Source of the DNA: Tepidicella xavieri
GTDB taxonomy: Bacteria; Pseudomonadota; Gammaproteobacteria; Burkholderiales; Burkholderiaceae_C
Direction: 5' to 3'
NCBI RefSeq assembly: GCF_004363315.1
Contig: NZ_SNYL01000001.1
Span: forward strand, 139,885-203,884
Length of the DNA stretch: 64,000 nucleotides
This document shows positions 53,573 through 62,647 of the stretch, piece by piece. Every line of letters starts with the position of its first letter. Positions within the stretch are counted from its first letter, which is position 1. The translations under genes were made by a program, and so were the position numbers. The notes under the pieces were generated by a model. That model saw only the letters and a program-made list of their open reading frames with translations, searched no databases and was not told the origin of the DNA.

Positions 53573-54081
53573 GCCAATTGCAACTCGACGCCGAAGCCCT
53601 GTACGCCGAACTGCTGCGCGGCGTGCGGGCGTTGTTGGCCACCACCCCGGCGCGGCTGGTGGGCGTGCCCCGTGGCGGGGCCTGGCTGGCCGAGCGCTTG
53701 CAGCGCGACCTGGGGCTGGAGGGCGAGGTGGGCGTCATTTCTTCGGCGATGCACCGCGACGACTTCGCCCAGCGCGGCTTGAGCGCCAGCGCCGAGCAGA
53801 CACGGCTGCCTTTCGAGGTCAATGGGGCGCATGTGCTGCTGATCGACGATGTGCTCTACACCGGGCGCACGCTGCGCGCCGTGATCAACGAATTGTTCGA
53901 TTACGGCCGACCCGCCAGCGTGCGGTTGGCCGTGCTGGTGGACCGAGGCGGACGCGAGCTGCCGGTGGCCGCCGATTTTGCTGCCACCCGGTTGCCGTTG
54001 CCGCCCCACCAGCGTTTCGAGCTGGCCCGAGACGAAGCCGGCACCTTCAGCTTCGACGTCGAAACCCGAGTCCAGGACTGA
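53569..54081 (+). CDS. pyrR: PyrR bifunctional regulator/uracil phosphoribosyltransferase
   Basis: A 170-residue phosphoribosyltransferase with the PRPP loop [12 protein letters not shown] at residues 90-101 and [14 protein letters not shown]. In Firmicutes PyrR binds pyr mRNA; in proteobacteria RNA regulation is usually not established and UPRTase activity is the safer assignment. The TTG start at 53569 overlaps the ruvX stop and follows GAGGAG. pyrB begins 5 bases after its stop. Confidence 0.92.
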   Translation: MSQLQLDAEALYAELLRGVRALLATTPARLVGVPRGGAWLAERLQRDLGLEGEVGVISSAMHRDDFAQRGLSASAEQTRLPFEVNGAHVLLIDDVLYTGRTLRAVINELFDYGRPASVRLAVLVDRGGRELPVAADFAATRLPLPPHQRFELARDEAGTFSFDVETRVQD

Positions 54082-54086
54082 CCACC

Positions 54087-55043
54087 ATGGCCCGCAACCC
54101 TCAACTGAATGCCAACGGCGAGCTGATCCACCTGCTGTCTACGGAGGGGCTGCCCAAAGCCATCCTCACCCATATTCTGGACACGGCCGACAATTTCGTC
54201 AGCGTGAGCGACCGAGAGGTGAAAAAGGTGCCGCTGCTGCGCGGCAAGAGCGTGTTCAACCTGTTTTTCGAGAACAGCACCCGCACCCGCACCACGTTCG
54301 ACATCGCGGCCACCCGGCTGAGCGCCGATGTGTACACGCTGGACATCGCGCGCAGTTCCACCGCCAAAGGCGAAAGCCTGCTCGACACCATCGCCAACCT
54401 CAGCGCGATGGCAGCCGACATCTTCGTCGTGCGCCACAGCGAGTCGGGCGCGCCATACCTGATCGCCCAGCACGTGGCGCCGCACGTGCATGTCATCAAC
54501 GCTGGCGACGGGCGGCATGCCCACCCCACCCAGGGCTTGCTGGACATGTACACCATCCGGCACTACAAGAAGGACTTCACCAACCTGTCGGTGGCCATCG
54601 TGGGCGACGTGCTGCATTCGCGCGTGGCCCGCTCCGACATCCACGCGCTCACCACCCTGGGCTGCCCGGACGTGCGCGTGGTGGGGCCGCGCACGCTGGT
54701 GCCCAGCGACCTGTCGCACATGGGCGTGCGCGTGTGCCACACGCTGGAAGAGGGCATCAAGGACTGCGACGTGGTCATCACCTTGCGGCTGCAGAACGAA
54801 CGCATGAGCGGGGCGCTGCTGCCATCGAGCCAGGAGTATTTCAAGAGCTTTGGCGTGACGCCCGAGCGGCTGCGTTGGGCCAAGCCCGATGCCATCGTCA
54901 TGCATCCGGGGCCGGTCAACCGGGGGGTGGAGATCGAGTCCGCCGTCGTCGATGGACGCCAGAGCGTGGTGCTGCCGCAGGTGACCTTCGGCATTGCGGT
55001 GCGCATGGCGGTCATGAGCATCGTGGCCGGCAACGTGGCCTAA
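54087..55043 (+). CDS. pyrB: Aspartate carbamoyltransferase catalytic subunit
   Basis: Condenses carbamoyl phosphate with aspartate in pyrimidine synthesis. The 318-residue protein has the carbamoyl-phosphate loop STRTRT at residues 64-69, [23 protein letters not shown] and [14 protein letters not shown]. There is no pyrI; instead a dihydroorotase-like gene follows after 16 bases, as in the class A ATCases of Pseudomonas. Confidence 0.97.
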   Translation: MARNPQLNANGELIHLLSTEGLPKAILTHILDTADNFVSVSDREVKKVPLLRGKSVFNLFFENSTRTRTTFDIAATRLSADVYTLDIARSSTAKGESLLDTIANLSAMAADIFVVRHSESGAPYLIAQHVAPHVHVINAGDGRHAHPTQGLLDMYTIRHYKKDFTNLSVAIVGDVLHSRVARSDIHALTTLGCPDVRVVGPRTLVPSDLSHMGVRVCHTLEEGIKDCDVVITLRLQNERMSGALLPSSQEYFKSFGVTPERLRWAKPDAIVMHPGPVNRGVEIESAVVDGRQSVVLPQVTFGIAVRMAVMSIVAGNVA

Positions 55044-55059
55044 GCACAGGAGCAGCGAC

Positions 55060-56385
55060 ATGAAGATTCTGATCCAGGGCGGCCGCCTGATCGATCCGGC
55101 CAGCCAGACCGATACCGTGGCCGACATCGCGATTGCCGCAGGCCGCATCATCGGCATCGGCAAGCTGCCGGCCGACTTTCACCCCAACCGGGTGATCGAT
55201 GCGCAAGGCTGCGTGGTGCTGCCCGGCTTGGTGGACCTGTGCATGCGCCTGCGCGAGCCGGGGCAAGAACACGCCGGCATGCTGGAAAGCGAGATGGCCG
55301 CTGCCGTGGCCGGTGGCGTGACCAGCCTCGTCTGCCCGCCCGATACCGACCCGGTGCTCGACGAACCTGGCCTGGTGGACATGCTCAAGGCCCGTGCCGA
55401 GAAGCTGCATCAGGCCCGGGTGTTCCCCCTCGGGGCGCTGACGCGCGGCCTGCAGGGCGAGGTGCTGACCGAGATGGTCGAGCTGACCGAGGCGGGTTGT
55501 GTCGGGTTCGGTCAGGCCGACGTGCCCATCGTCAATACCCAGGTGTTGCTGCGCACTTTGCAGTACGCGGCCACTTTCGGCTACGGCGTCTGGCTGCGGC
55601 CGCAGGATTTCTGGCTCGGCAAAGGGGTGGTGGCCAGCGGCCCTCTGGCCACCCGCATGGGCTTGAGTGGCGTGCCCGCCGCGGCCGAGGTGATTGCCCT
55701 GCACACCCTGTTTGAGCTGCTGCGTGGGGTGCACCGCTGCGGCACGCCGGCCGGGCAGGGCGTGCACCTGCACCTGTGCCGTCTCAGCACCGCGGCCGGG
55801 GTGGACCTGGTGCGCCAGGCCAAAGCCGAGGGCTTGCCCGTAAGCTGTGACGTCAGCGTCCACCATCTGCACCTGACCGATAACGACATCGGCTACTACG
55901 ACACCCGCTTGCGCCTGCAGCCGCCCGTGCGTCAGCAGCGCGACCGCGATGCGCTGCGCGCGGGCTTGGCCGACGGCACCATCGACGCCTTGGTCAGCGA
56001 TCACGCGCCAGTGGGCGCCGACGCCAAGACCCTGCCGTTTGCCGAGGCCGAGCCCGGTGCCACTGCGGTCGAATTGCTGTTGGGGCTGGCCTGGAAATGG
56101 GCCGAGCAAGACGGCGTGCCGCTGAGCCGCGCCGTGGCCGTGCTCACCCAGGGGCCGGCGGCCGTGCTGGGCCGCAGCTTGGGCACCTTGCAGGCCAGCG
56201 TGGGCCGCTTGGTCGAAGGGGGGGTCGCCGATTTGTGCGTGGTGGACCCGCAGCGTCACTGGCGGGTGGGCCCGCAGAGCTTGCGCAGCCAGGGCAAGCT
56301 CACGCCTTTCGAGGGGCATGAGCTGCCGGTGTCGGTGTGCGTCACCCTGGTCAACGGCCAGATTGCCTACGACGCCACCCGATGA
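55060..56385 (+). CDS. pyrC': Dihydroorotase-like protein (PyrC'), probably non-catalytic
   Basis: A 441-residue amidohydrolase-fold protein of the dihydroorotase family. The metal-binding D-x-H-x-H motif after VVLPGLV reads DLCMRLREPG (59-68): the two histidines are Cys61 and Arg63. SVHHLHLTDN and SDHAPVG further on partly keep the remaining sites. This fits the inactive PyrC' that assembles with PyrB into a dodecameric ATCase in Pseudomonas putida, so it is probably structural and an active dihydroorotase should exist elsewhere. Its stop overlaps the acyltransferase start by four bases. An AGGAGCAG sequence precedes the ATG. Confidence 0.92.
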   Translation: MKILIQGGRLIDPASQTDTVADIAIAAGRIIGIGKLPADFHPNRVIDAQGCVVLPGLVDLCMRLREPGQEHAGMLESEMAAAVAGGVTSLVCPPDTDPVLDEPGLVDMLKARAEKLHQARVFPLGALTRGLQGEVLTEMVELTEAGCVGFGQADVPIVNTQVLLRTLQYAATFGYGVWLRPQDFWLGKGVVASGPLATRMGLSGVPAAAEVIALHTLFELLRGVHRCGTPAGQGVHLHLCRLSTAAGVDLVRQAKAEGLPVSCDVSVHHLHLTDNDIGYYDTRLRLQPPVRQQRDRDALRAGLADGTIDALVSDHAPVGADAKTLPFAEAEPGATAVELLLGLAWKWAEQDGVPLSRAVAVLTQGPAAVLGRSLGTLQASVGRLVEGGVADLCVVDPQRHWRVGPQSLRSQGKLTPFEGHELPVSVCVTLVNGQIAYDATR

Positions 56386-57152
56386 GGGCTTTGCGTGCCA
56401 GCGCACGCCTGTTGCGCCTGACGCTGCATCTGCTGCGCGGGCTGTACACGCTGCGCGCCCGGTTTCCCGGCCTGGACGAGGCCGGCCGTCGGCGGGCCAT
56501 CCAGCAGTGGTCCCGGCAGGCCTTACACATTCTTGGGGTGCATTTGCAAGTGCTGGGCGAGCCGCCTGCCGCCGGGCCAGTGCTGGTCGTCTGCAACCAT
56601 CTGTCCTGGCTAGACATTTTCGTGCTCAATGCGGCACGGCCTTGCCGCTTCGTCTCCAAGGCCGATGTGCGGCGCTGGCCGGTGATCGGCCGCTTGGTGG
56701 TGGGTTCGGGCACCTTGTTCATCGAGCGCGAGAAGCGCCGCGATGCCTTGCGCGTGGTGCACCAGATGGCCGAGCATTTGCGAGCCGGCGAGGTGCTGGC
56801 CGTGTTCCCCGAAGGCACCACGGGCGATGGCCAGGGCGTGCTGCCCTTTCACGCCAACCTGTTGCAGGCGGCGGTGGCCACCGATGCGCCCATCTGGCCG
56901 GCGGGGGTGGCCTACCTGCATGGCGACGGTCAAGCCCTCCTGGGGCAGGCCCGTCACCATGAGGCCCCGGGCTTCGCGGGCGACACCGCTTTGGTGACCT
57001 CGTTGTGGCGCACGGCCTGCGCCACCGATTTGCAAGCCACCGTCCACTGGGGCGAGCCCGACACCGCCCAAGGGCGTGACCGTCGCACCTGGGCCGAAGC
57101 CCTGCGCGTGGAAGTGGCGCGACTGGCCGATCAGCCCTTGCTGACCGGCTGA
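56382..57152 (+). CDS. PlsC-like 1-acylglycerol-3-phosphate acyltransferase
   Basis: A 256-residue lysophospholipid acyltransferase. The catalytic HX4D is His73-Asp78 in CNHLSWLDIF, and FPEGTTGDGQGVLPF is the phosphate-binding motif III. An N-terminal hydrophobic stretch would attach it to the inner membrane. The acceptor could be lysophosphatidic acid or another lysolipid such as ornithine-lipid precursors; sequence does not decide. ATG 56382 overlaps the pyrC' stop. Confidence 0.88.
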   Translation: MRALRASARLLRLTLHLLRGLYTLRARFPGLDEAGRRRAIQQWSRQALHILGVHLQVLGEPPAAGPVLVVCNHLSWLDIFVLNAARPCRFVSKADVRRWPVIGRLVVGSGTLFIEREKRRDALRVVHQMAEHLRAGEVLAVFPEGTTGDGQGVLPFHANLLQAAVATDAPIWPAGVAYLHGDGQALLGQARHHEAPGFAGDTALVTSLWRTACATDLQATVHWGEPDTAQGRDRRTWAEALRVEVARLADQPLLTG

Positions 57153-57226
57153 GCCGTGCAGCCCCACCTGATTTTCCCGACAATTCGTGTGTTGATCGAT
57201 CGTTCGATGGTCTGGAGGTACACATC

Positions 57227-57832
57227 TTGCCCTTGTCCACACCCGCCCCGCGCCGCCCCATGCACACCCGTCGCGTCGAGTACCGGGGCTATCTTCGCGA
57301 CGATGGCCTGTGGGACATCGAAGGGGAATTGCACGACAGCAAGCCCCACGCTTTCGAAATTCAAGGGGAAGGCCGCTGGGAGGCGGGTCAGCCGGTGCAT
57401 CACATGCGCATTCGCGTCACGCTCGATGCCAGTATGGTGGTGCGCGCCATCGAAGCGGTGATGGAGAGCTTTCCGCACGCCCCTTGCCCGCAGGCGCTGG
57501 CGCCGATGCAGCGCATGGTGGGCACGCGCATGGGGGCGGGCTGGCGCAAAGCGATCGAGCAGCACCTGGGCGGCATCCAGGGCTGCACCCATTTGCGGGA
57601 GCTGCTCTACAACATGGCCACCGCGGCCTTTCAGACCATGGCCGAAGTCTCTTTCGCGCCGCCGGCCGATGGCCGCCCGCCTGCGCACCTGGGCAAATGC
57701 CTGGCGTGGGATTTCGACAGCCCGGTCACCGAAAAGGTCTATCCCATGTTTTTCCGCTGGCGCCCCGAGGCCGCGGGCTCCCCGCGCCGCCCCTGGGAGC
57801 AGGCGGCTGATGCGGCCCGCCCGCTGCCTTGA
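57227..57832 (+). CDS. DUF2889 family protein
   Basis: A 201-residue cytoplasmic protein of the DUF2889 family, function unknown: RVEYRGYLRDDGLWDIEGEL, HHMRIRVTLDASMVV, GGIQGCTHLRELL and KVYPMFFRWRP are its recognisable parts. The TTG at 57227 is supported by GGAGG at 57214-57218; ATG 57258 is the alternative. It follows the acyltransferase by 74 bases and converges tightly (7 bases) with the M20 hydrolase gene. Confidence 0.85.
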   Translation: MPLSTPAPRRPMHTRRVEYRGYLRDDGLWDIEGELHDSKPHAFEIQGEGRWEAGQPVHHMRIRVTLDASMVVRAIEAVMESFPHAPCPQALAPMQRMVGTRMGAGWRKAIEQHLGGIQGCTHLRELLYNMATAAFQTMAEVSFAPPADGRPPAHLGKCLAWDFDSPVTEKVYPMFFRWRPEAAGSPRRPWEQAADAARPLP

Positions 57833-57839
57833 AGCCGGC

Positions 57840-59090
57840 TCAGGCCAGCAAGTCGTGTAGCGTGCGGGCCAGGACCTGGGTGGCTCGACGCAGGTCTTCC
57901 AACACGATGTGCTCATCGGCCCGTTTGGCGTTGGACTCGCGCACGGTGCGTGGGCCTGCGCCGTAGATCACACCGGGAATGCCGCGTGCCACGTACAGCC
58001 GCACGTCGGTGTAAAGCGGTGTGCCCACCGCGGGGATGGGCTCGCCGAACACCGCTTCGCCGTGCTTTTGAATCGCCTCCACCAGCGGCCGGTTGCCGGG
58101 CAGCGGTTGCATGGCGTGGGCCAGCAACAGGCGCTTGATGTCCACCTGCAACTGCTGGCCGCCCCGCGGCGGGTGGAAGGTGGCGGCCGCTTCGGCCAGC
58201 GTCTGGCGCAGCGCGGCTTCCACCTGGGCCGGGTCTTCTTCGGGGATCATGCGCCGGTCCACCTTGAACACCACCTTGCCGGGCACCACGTTGGTGTTGG
58301 TGCCGCCCTGGATCCATCCGATGTTGAGGTAGGGGTGGGTGATGCCTTCGACCGACGAGCGCACGCGCAGGTACTCGGCGTTGAGCCGGTACAACGCGTT
58401 CATCAGGTGTACGGCGCCCTGCAGGGCGTCGGTGCCGCTGTCGGGGATGGCGGCATGGGCCATGTCGCCGTGGACGGTGACTTCCAGCTGTAGGCAGCCG
58501 TTGTGGGCGGTGACGACCTGGTAGCTGAAGCCCGCGGCGATCATCAGGTCGGGCTTCGTGAGGCCATGCGCCAGCAGCCAGCCGGGGCCGAGTTCACCGC
58601 CGAATTCTTCGTCGTAGGTGAAGTGCAGTTCGATGCAGCCCTTGGCCGGGCGGGCGACCGCTTCCAGGGCCCTGACGGCATGGGTGAAGGTGGCGAAGTC
58701 GCTCTTGCTGACGGCCGTGGCGCGGCCGTACATCTTGCCGTCCACCACCTCGCCGCCATAGGGGTCATGCGTCCAGCCTTCGCCAGGGGGCACCACATCA
58801 CCATGGGAGTTGAGGGCGATGGTGGGGCCGCCGTCGCCATAGCGCCGACGCACGATCAGGTTGGTGATGCTCTGCAGGCCGGCGGCTTGCACCTCGGCCG
58901 CTGGCACGGGGTGGGCCTCGACTGCCCAGCCCCAGCCGCGCAGCAGTTCGGCGGTGCGCTCGGCGTGCGGGGCGTTGTGGCCGGGCGGGGTGTCGGTGGG
59001 CACGCGCACCAGCTGCTGCAGAAAGGCCACTTCGTCGTCGAAGTGCTGGTTCACCCATTGGTCCAGGGCGGTGTAGGTGGAAAGGCTCAT
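57840..59090 (-). CDS. M20-family metallohydrolase of unknown substrate
   Basis: A 416-residue M20 (ArgE/DapE/ACY1) hydrolase. Zinc ligands appear in NSHGDVV (His96, Asp98) and YDEEFGGELG (Glu161/Glu162). The usual GRGxxDMKG segment is YGRATAVSKSDF here, so the bridging aspartate sits differently or is absent. I recall an AVSKSDF subgroup within M20, but cannot check it. It follows the uraD-allantoate amidohydrolase gene by 31 bases on the same strand, suggesting a role in ureide or N-carbamoyl/acyl amino-acid breakdown. No substrate can be read from sequence. Confidence 0.82.
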   Translation of the reverse strand: MSLSTYTALDQWVNQHFDDEVAFLQQLVRVPTDTPPGHNAPHAERTAELLRGWGWAVEAHPVPAAEVQAAGLQSITNLIVRRRYGDGGPTIALNSHGDVVPPGEGWTHDPYGGEVVDGKMYGRATAVSKSDFATFTHAVRALEAVARPAKGCIELHFTYDEEFGGELGPGWLLAHGLTKPDLMIAAGFSYQVVTAHNGCLQLEVTVHGDMAHAAIPDSGTDALQGAVHLMNALYRLNAEYLRVRSSVEGITHPYLNIGWIQGGTNTNVVPGKVVFKVDRRMIPEEDPAQVEAALRQTLAEAAATFHPPRGGQQLQVDIKRLLLAHAMQPLPGNRPLVEAIQKHGEAVFGEPIPAVGTPLYTDVRLYVARGIPGVIYGAGPRTVRESNAKRADEHIVLEDLRRATQVLARTLHDLLA

Positions 59091-59121
59091 GCGGGTTTTC
59101 AGAAGGCAGAGGGGGAGAAGT

Positions 59122-60900
59122 TCAGCACTCGCTGGCCACTTGTTGCAGCAGGTGCTGGAAGGCGCGCACGGCCAGTTCCATGTCGTCGCTGGTGGTGGAT
59201 TCGAGCGGGTTGTGGCTGATGCCGCCGTTTTGTCCGCGCACGAACAGCATGGCCTGGGGCAGGAGGGTGTTCAGTTTCATGGCGTCGTGGCCGGCGCCGC
59301 TGGGCAGCCGGAAGATGGGCAGGCCCAAGGCCTGCACGGCACGCTCCCAGCGCGCCTGCCAGGCGGGGTCGCTGGGCGCGGCGCTGGCGCGCATGGTTTC
59401 TTCCAGGGTGAAGCGCACGCCGCGCCGCTGGGCAATGGCCTGCATTTCGGCGCGCACGTCGGCCAGCAGCGCGTCGCGCTGGGCGTCAGACGGGGCGCGC
59501 AGGTCCAGCGTGAAGGCGCAGCGGCCCGGCACGACGTTGACAGAGCCGTGGGGCACCTGCAACTGGCCCACCGTGCCCACCGAATCGCCGTCGCGGCGGG
59601 CCCGTTGCTCCACGAAGAGCATCAACTCCGCCACGGCGCAGGCGGCGTCGGCGCGGCGGTCCATGGGCGTGGTGCCGGCATGGCTCGCGGTGCCCACCGC
59701 CTCGCCCATCAGCCGCACGCTGCCATTGATGGAGGTAACGACCCCCAGTGGCAGGTTCATCTCGTTGAGCACTGGGCCTTGCTCGATGTGGACTTCCACA
59801 AAGCCCAAGTAATGGGCCGGGTCGCGTTTCAGCGCGGCAATGGCCTCCAGCGTGCCCGGCAGGCCGGCCGTCTGCATGGCCTGGCGCATCGTCACGCCGT
59901 CGGCGTCGGTCTGGTCCAGCCAGGCGGAGTCAAAGCTGCCCACCAGGGCCCCGGAAGCCAGGAAGGTGGCCTTGTAGCGCTGGCCTTCCTCTTCGGCAAA
60001 AGCAACGATTTCGATGCCAAACGGCAGGCGCTGGCCGGCCTGGTGCAGCTCGCGCACGCCCGCCAGGGGCACGTAGATGCCCAGGCGGCCGTCGTATTTG
60101 CCGCCGTTGCGCACGGTGTCGTAGTGGCTGCCGGTGAGCAGGCAGGGGGCGCCGGGGGTGGCTGCGTGGTAGCGGCCCACCACGTTGCCCACGGCGTCGA
60201 TGTGCACCTCGTCACAGCCGACTTCGCGCATGGTCTGGGCGATGTGGGCGGCGCAGGCGCGATGGGCCTCGGTCAGGTAGGTCACGGTCAGCTCGCCGCG
60301 CTCGGCGTAGCTCGGTTCGCTGTATTGCGCCAGGTGTTCCTGCCAGTCCCACACCAGGTTGCCCAGCGTGGGTTCGGCGCCGAATTTGTCGTTGAGCCGG
60401 ATTTCCACGATGCGATGGATGTGGCGCAGGCATTCCTGGAATTCGGCATCGGGGTGGCTGTGCAGGCGGCGCTCGAAGGCCTCGATGATCTGGGTCCGAC
60501 TCAACCCGGTGCCGCGTGGCCCACGCACCGCCAGGATGAAGGGCCAGCCGAACTTGGCGTTGTAGTCGGCGTTGAGCCGCTGGATGCGGGCGAATTCCTC
60601 TGGCGTGCAGTGGGTCAGCCCGGCGGTGCGCTGTTCGTGGGTGGATTCGGCGGTCAGCGCCTGGGCGACCATGGCCTTGCCCGCCAGTTCGGGGTGGGCG
60701 CGGATGAGGGCCAGTTGGGCCTCGCGTCCGGCGGCCTCCAGCACGCGCACCATGGCCAGCTTGAGTGCGGCCAGGCTGGCAAAGGGGCGTTGGGTCAGTG
60801 CTTGCTCGGCGATCCAGGGGGAGTGCTCGTACAGGCCGTCGAGCATGCGCGCGGCCTCTGGCGCGGGCGCGGCGTTGAGTTGGTCCAGGGTGTAGGGCAT
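59122..60900 (-). CDS. uraD-allC: OHCU decarboxylase-allantoate amidohydrolase fusion
   Basis: A 592-residue two-domain enzyme. Residues about 7-167 are UraD, decarboxylating OHCU to S-allantoin, with catalytic His69 in RAHPELAGK and ADYNAKFGWPFILAVRG (111-127). Residues about 195-592 are a Zn-dependent M20 allantoate amidohydrolase: TGSHYDTV with His259/Asp261, GGKYDGRLG with Asp270, FAEEEGQR, HIEQGPVLN, GTASHAGTTPMDRR and SGAGHDAM. The two steps are separated by allantoinase, encoded next (puuE, 11 bases upstream). ATG 60900 starts MPYTLDQLNAA, a typical UraD N-terminus; the upstream frame is a shadow. Confidence 0.93.
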   Translation of the reverse strand: MPYTLDQLNAAPAPEAARMLDGLYEHSPWIAEQALTQRPFASLAALKLAMVRVLEAAGREAQLALIRAHPELAGKAMVAQALTAESTHEQRTAGLTHCTPEEFARIQRLNADYNAKFGWPFILAVRGPRGTGLSRTQIIEAFERRLHSHPDAEFQECLRHIHRIVEIRLNDKFGAEPTLGNLVWDWQEHLAQYSEPSYAERGELTVTYLTEAHRACAAHIAQTMREVGCDEVHIDAVGNVVGRYHAATPGAPCLLTGSHYDTVRNGGKYDGRLGIYVPLAGVRELHQAGQRLPFGIEIVAFAEEEGQRYKATFLASGALVGSFDSAWLDQTDADGVTMRQAMQTAGLPGTLEAIAALKRDPAHYLGFVEVHIEQGPVLNEMNLPLGVVTSINGSVRLMGEAVGTASHAGTTPMDRRADAACAVAELMLFVEQRARRDGDSVGTVGQLQVPHGSVNVVPGRCAFTLDLRAPSDAQRDALLADVRAEMQAIAQRRGVRFTLEETMRASAAPSDPAWQARWERAVQALGLPIFRLPSGAGHDAMKLNTLLPQAMLFVRGQNGGISHNPLESTTSDDMELAVRAFQHLLQQVASEC

Positions 60901-60911
60901 GGCGCGGTCTT

Positions 60912-61883
60912 TCAGGCCGGGCAGGGGTGGGTGGCGCGCCAGTGGCGGGCGATGTCGATGCGGCGGGCGATCCACACGCCTTCGTGGCGCTGGATGTGGT
61001 CCAGGAAGCGTTGCAGGGCGGTGATGCGGCCAGGCCGCCCCAGCAGGCGGCAGTGCATGCCGATGCTCATCATTTTCGGGCGGTCCAGTCCAGCGGGATC
61101 GCCCTCGGCGTACAGCACGTCGAACGTGTCTCGCATGTACTGGAAAAATGGGTCGGCATGCGAATAGCCCTGTGGCAGCGCGAAGCGCATGTCGTTGCAG
61201 TCCAGCGTGTAGGGCACGATGAGCTGGTGCACGTCGGTGCCGTCGGTCCGGCGCACCTTCATCCAGAAGGGCAAGTCGTCGCCGTAGTAGTCGCTGTCGT
61301 AGTCGAAGTGGCCGAAGTCGGCCACCAGGCGGCGGGTGTTGGGGCTGTCGCGCCCGGTGTACCAGCCGGCGCCGTGCAGCCGGCGCGGGCCGTCGAGCCG
61401 TTCGCCGGTCAGGTCGGCGATGATTTGCATGGCCTGTGCCATGTGCTCGCGCTCCAGCTCTTCCGGCAGGTTCTGGTAGTGAATCCACTTCAGGCCGTGG
61501 CAGGCGATCTCATGGCCCCCTTCGACGAACGCCGCCGTCACGTCGGGCGAACGCTGCAGCGCGGTGGACACGCCGAACACGGTCAGCGGCAGGCCGCGCC
61601 GCTCGAATTCGCGCAGCAGCCGCCACACGCCCTGGCGCGAGCCGTATTCGTAGATGCCTTCCATGCTGATGTGCCGGGCCGGGAAGGCGGCTGGGTTGAA
61701 CATTTCGCTGAGGAAGGTTTCGCTGGCCGCGTCGCCGTGCAGCACGCAGTTTTCGCCGCCTTCTTCGTAGTTGAGCACGAATTGCACGGCGATGCGGGCG
61801 CCGCCGGGCCAGCGGGCGTGCGGCGGGTTGCGGCCATAGCCGGCCAGGTCGCGCGGGTAGGGGGCGGTGCTGTCGTAAATCAT
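60912..61883 (-). CDS. puuE: Allantoinase PuuE (polysaccharide-deacetylase type)
   Basis: Hydrolyses allantoin to allantoate, between the two activities of the neighbouring fusion. The 323-residue NodB-fold protein has YPRDLAGYGRNPPHARWPGG, NYEEGGENCVLHGD, HGLKWIHYQNL and the C-terminal MSIGMHCRLLGRPGRI, matching Pseudomonas PuuE rather than metal-dependent AllB. It overlaps the GntR gene by four bases. Confidence 0.95.
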   Translation of the reverse strand: MIYDSTAPYPRDLAGYGRNPPHARWPGGARIAVQFVLNYEEGGENCVLHGDAASETFLSEMFNPAAFPARHISMEGIYEYGSRQGVWRLLREFERRGLPLTVFGVSTALQRSPDVTAAFVEGGHEIACHGLKWIHYQNLPEELEREHMAQAMQIIADLTGERLDGPRRLHGAGWYTGRDSPNTRRLVADFGHFDYDSDYYGDDLPFWMKVRRTDGTDVHQLIVPYTLDCNDMRFALPQGYSHADPFFQYMRDTFDVLYAEGDPAGLDRPKMMSIGMHCRLLGRPGRITALQRFLDHIQRHEGVWIARRIDIARHWRATHPCPA

Positions 61884-62551
61884 GGGGCGGAGAGCGCCAT
61901 CGAGATGTCGCTGGTGGGCAGTTGGCGGTCGAAGGTGAGATTGGCCATGACGTTGCGCAGATGCTCGTCCATGAGTCGGGCGGCCAGTTCTTCGTCCTTC
62001 GCGGCCAGGGCTTTGACGATGTGGGCGTGCTCGTCGTTGGAATGCTCGGCCGCGTGCGTGCTCTGGTACATGAGCGTGATCAGGGCACAGCGCGAGATCA
62101 GGTCGCGCAGCAGCTCGGCCAGTACCTGGTTGCCCATGAGTTCGGCCATGCGCACGTGGAAGTCACCCAGCAGCTCGGTGCGGCCCGGCACGTCGTTGCT
62201 GTCTACCGCCTTGCGCTCCTCGGCCACATGGGCGCGCAGGGCGCGGATCTTGGCTGGGGTGGCTTGTCGCGCGAAAGCGCGAGTCATCTCCATTTCGAGC
62301 ATGCGCCGCACCTCGAACACCTGCTGCGCTTCCTGCACCGACGGCGTGGCCACGAAAGCGCCCCGCGAGGGCTCCATCTTGATGAGCCGGTGCTGCGAGA
62401 GCTGGAACAGCGCCTGCCGCACCAGCGTGCGCGAGACGCCAAAATGGTCAGCGAGCTTTTGCTCCGCGAGCTTGGTGCCGGGGTTGAGCCGATGCTCCAC
62501 AATGGCACGGGTCAACGACTCGACGATGTGCGCGGTGCTCGAAGATTCCAT
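61880..62551 (-). CDS. GntR/FCD-family regulator of the ureide locus
   Basis: A 223-residue regulator with an N-terminal winged HTH (EQKLADHFGVSRTLVRQAL, about residues 32-50) and a C-terminal FCD ligand-binding domain (VRRMLEMEMTRAFA, DFHVRMAELMGN, EHAHIVKALAAKD). It lies between the divergent catabolic arms and is translationally coupled to puuE, so it probably controls both. A 16-bp palindrome at 62577-62592, 25 bases upstream of its start, is the likely operator. The effector would plausibly be a purine or ureide; this is inference. Confidence 0.9.
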   Translation of the reverse strand: MESSSTAHIVESLTRAIVEHRLNPGTKLAEQKLADHFGVSRTLVRQALFQLSQHRLIKMEPSRGAFVATPSVQEAQQVFEVRRMLEMEMTRAFARQATPAKIRALRAHVAEERKAVDSNDVPGRTELLGDFHVRMAELMGNQVLAELLRDLISRCALITLMYQSTHAAEHSNDEHAHIVKALAAKDEELAARLMDEHLRNVMANLTFDRQLPTSDISMALSAP

Positions 62552-62576
62552 GGGCGCATGATATCCAGAAAAACAA

Positions 62577-62592
62577 AAAGTGTATACACTTT
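62577..62592. promoter_or_regulatory. Perfect 16-bp palindrome, probable GntR operator (site 1)
   Basis: AAAGTGTATACACTTT is a perfect palindrome in the divergent region between the GntR gene and hiuH. On the minus strand its TGTATA sits 17 bases before a GATATC, so it may overlap the -35 of the regulator's promoter, and TATACA on the plus strand could be part of hiuH's. Compact symmetric sites with GT/AC arms are typical of GntR/FCD regulators. Confidence 0.7.
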
Positions 62593-62647
62593 CAGTCGAC
62601 CACGCCGTGCCTGGCATGGTCGGATCGTTCCACCACGGGAGTTTTTC

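Noticed and set aside
59077-61167. A 696-codon plus-strand open frame opposite the uraD-allC fusion and puuE
   Set aside because: Antisense shadow of two genes with intact active sites; no domain, no start context.
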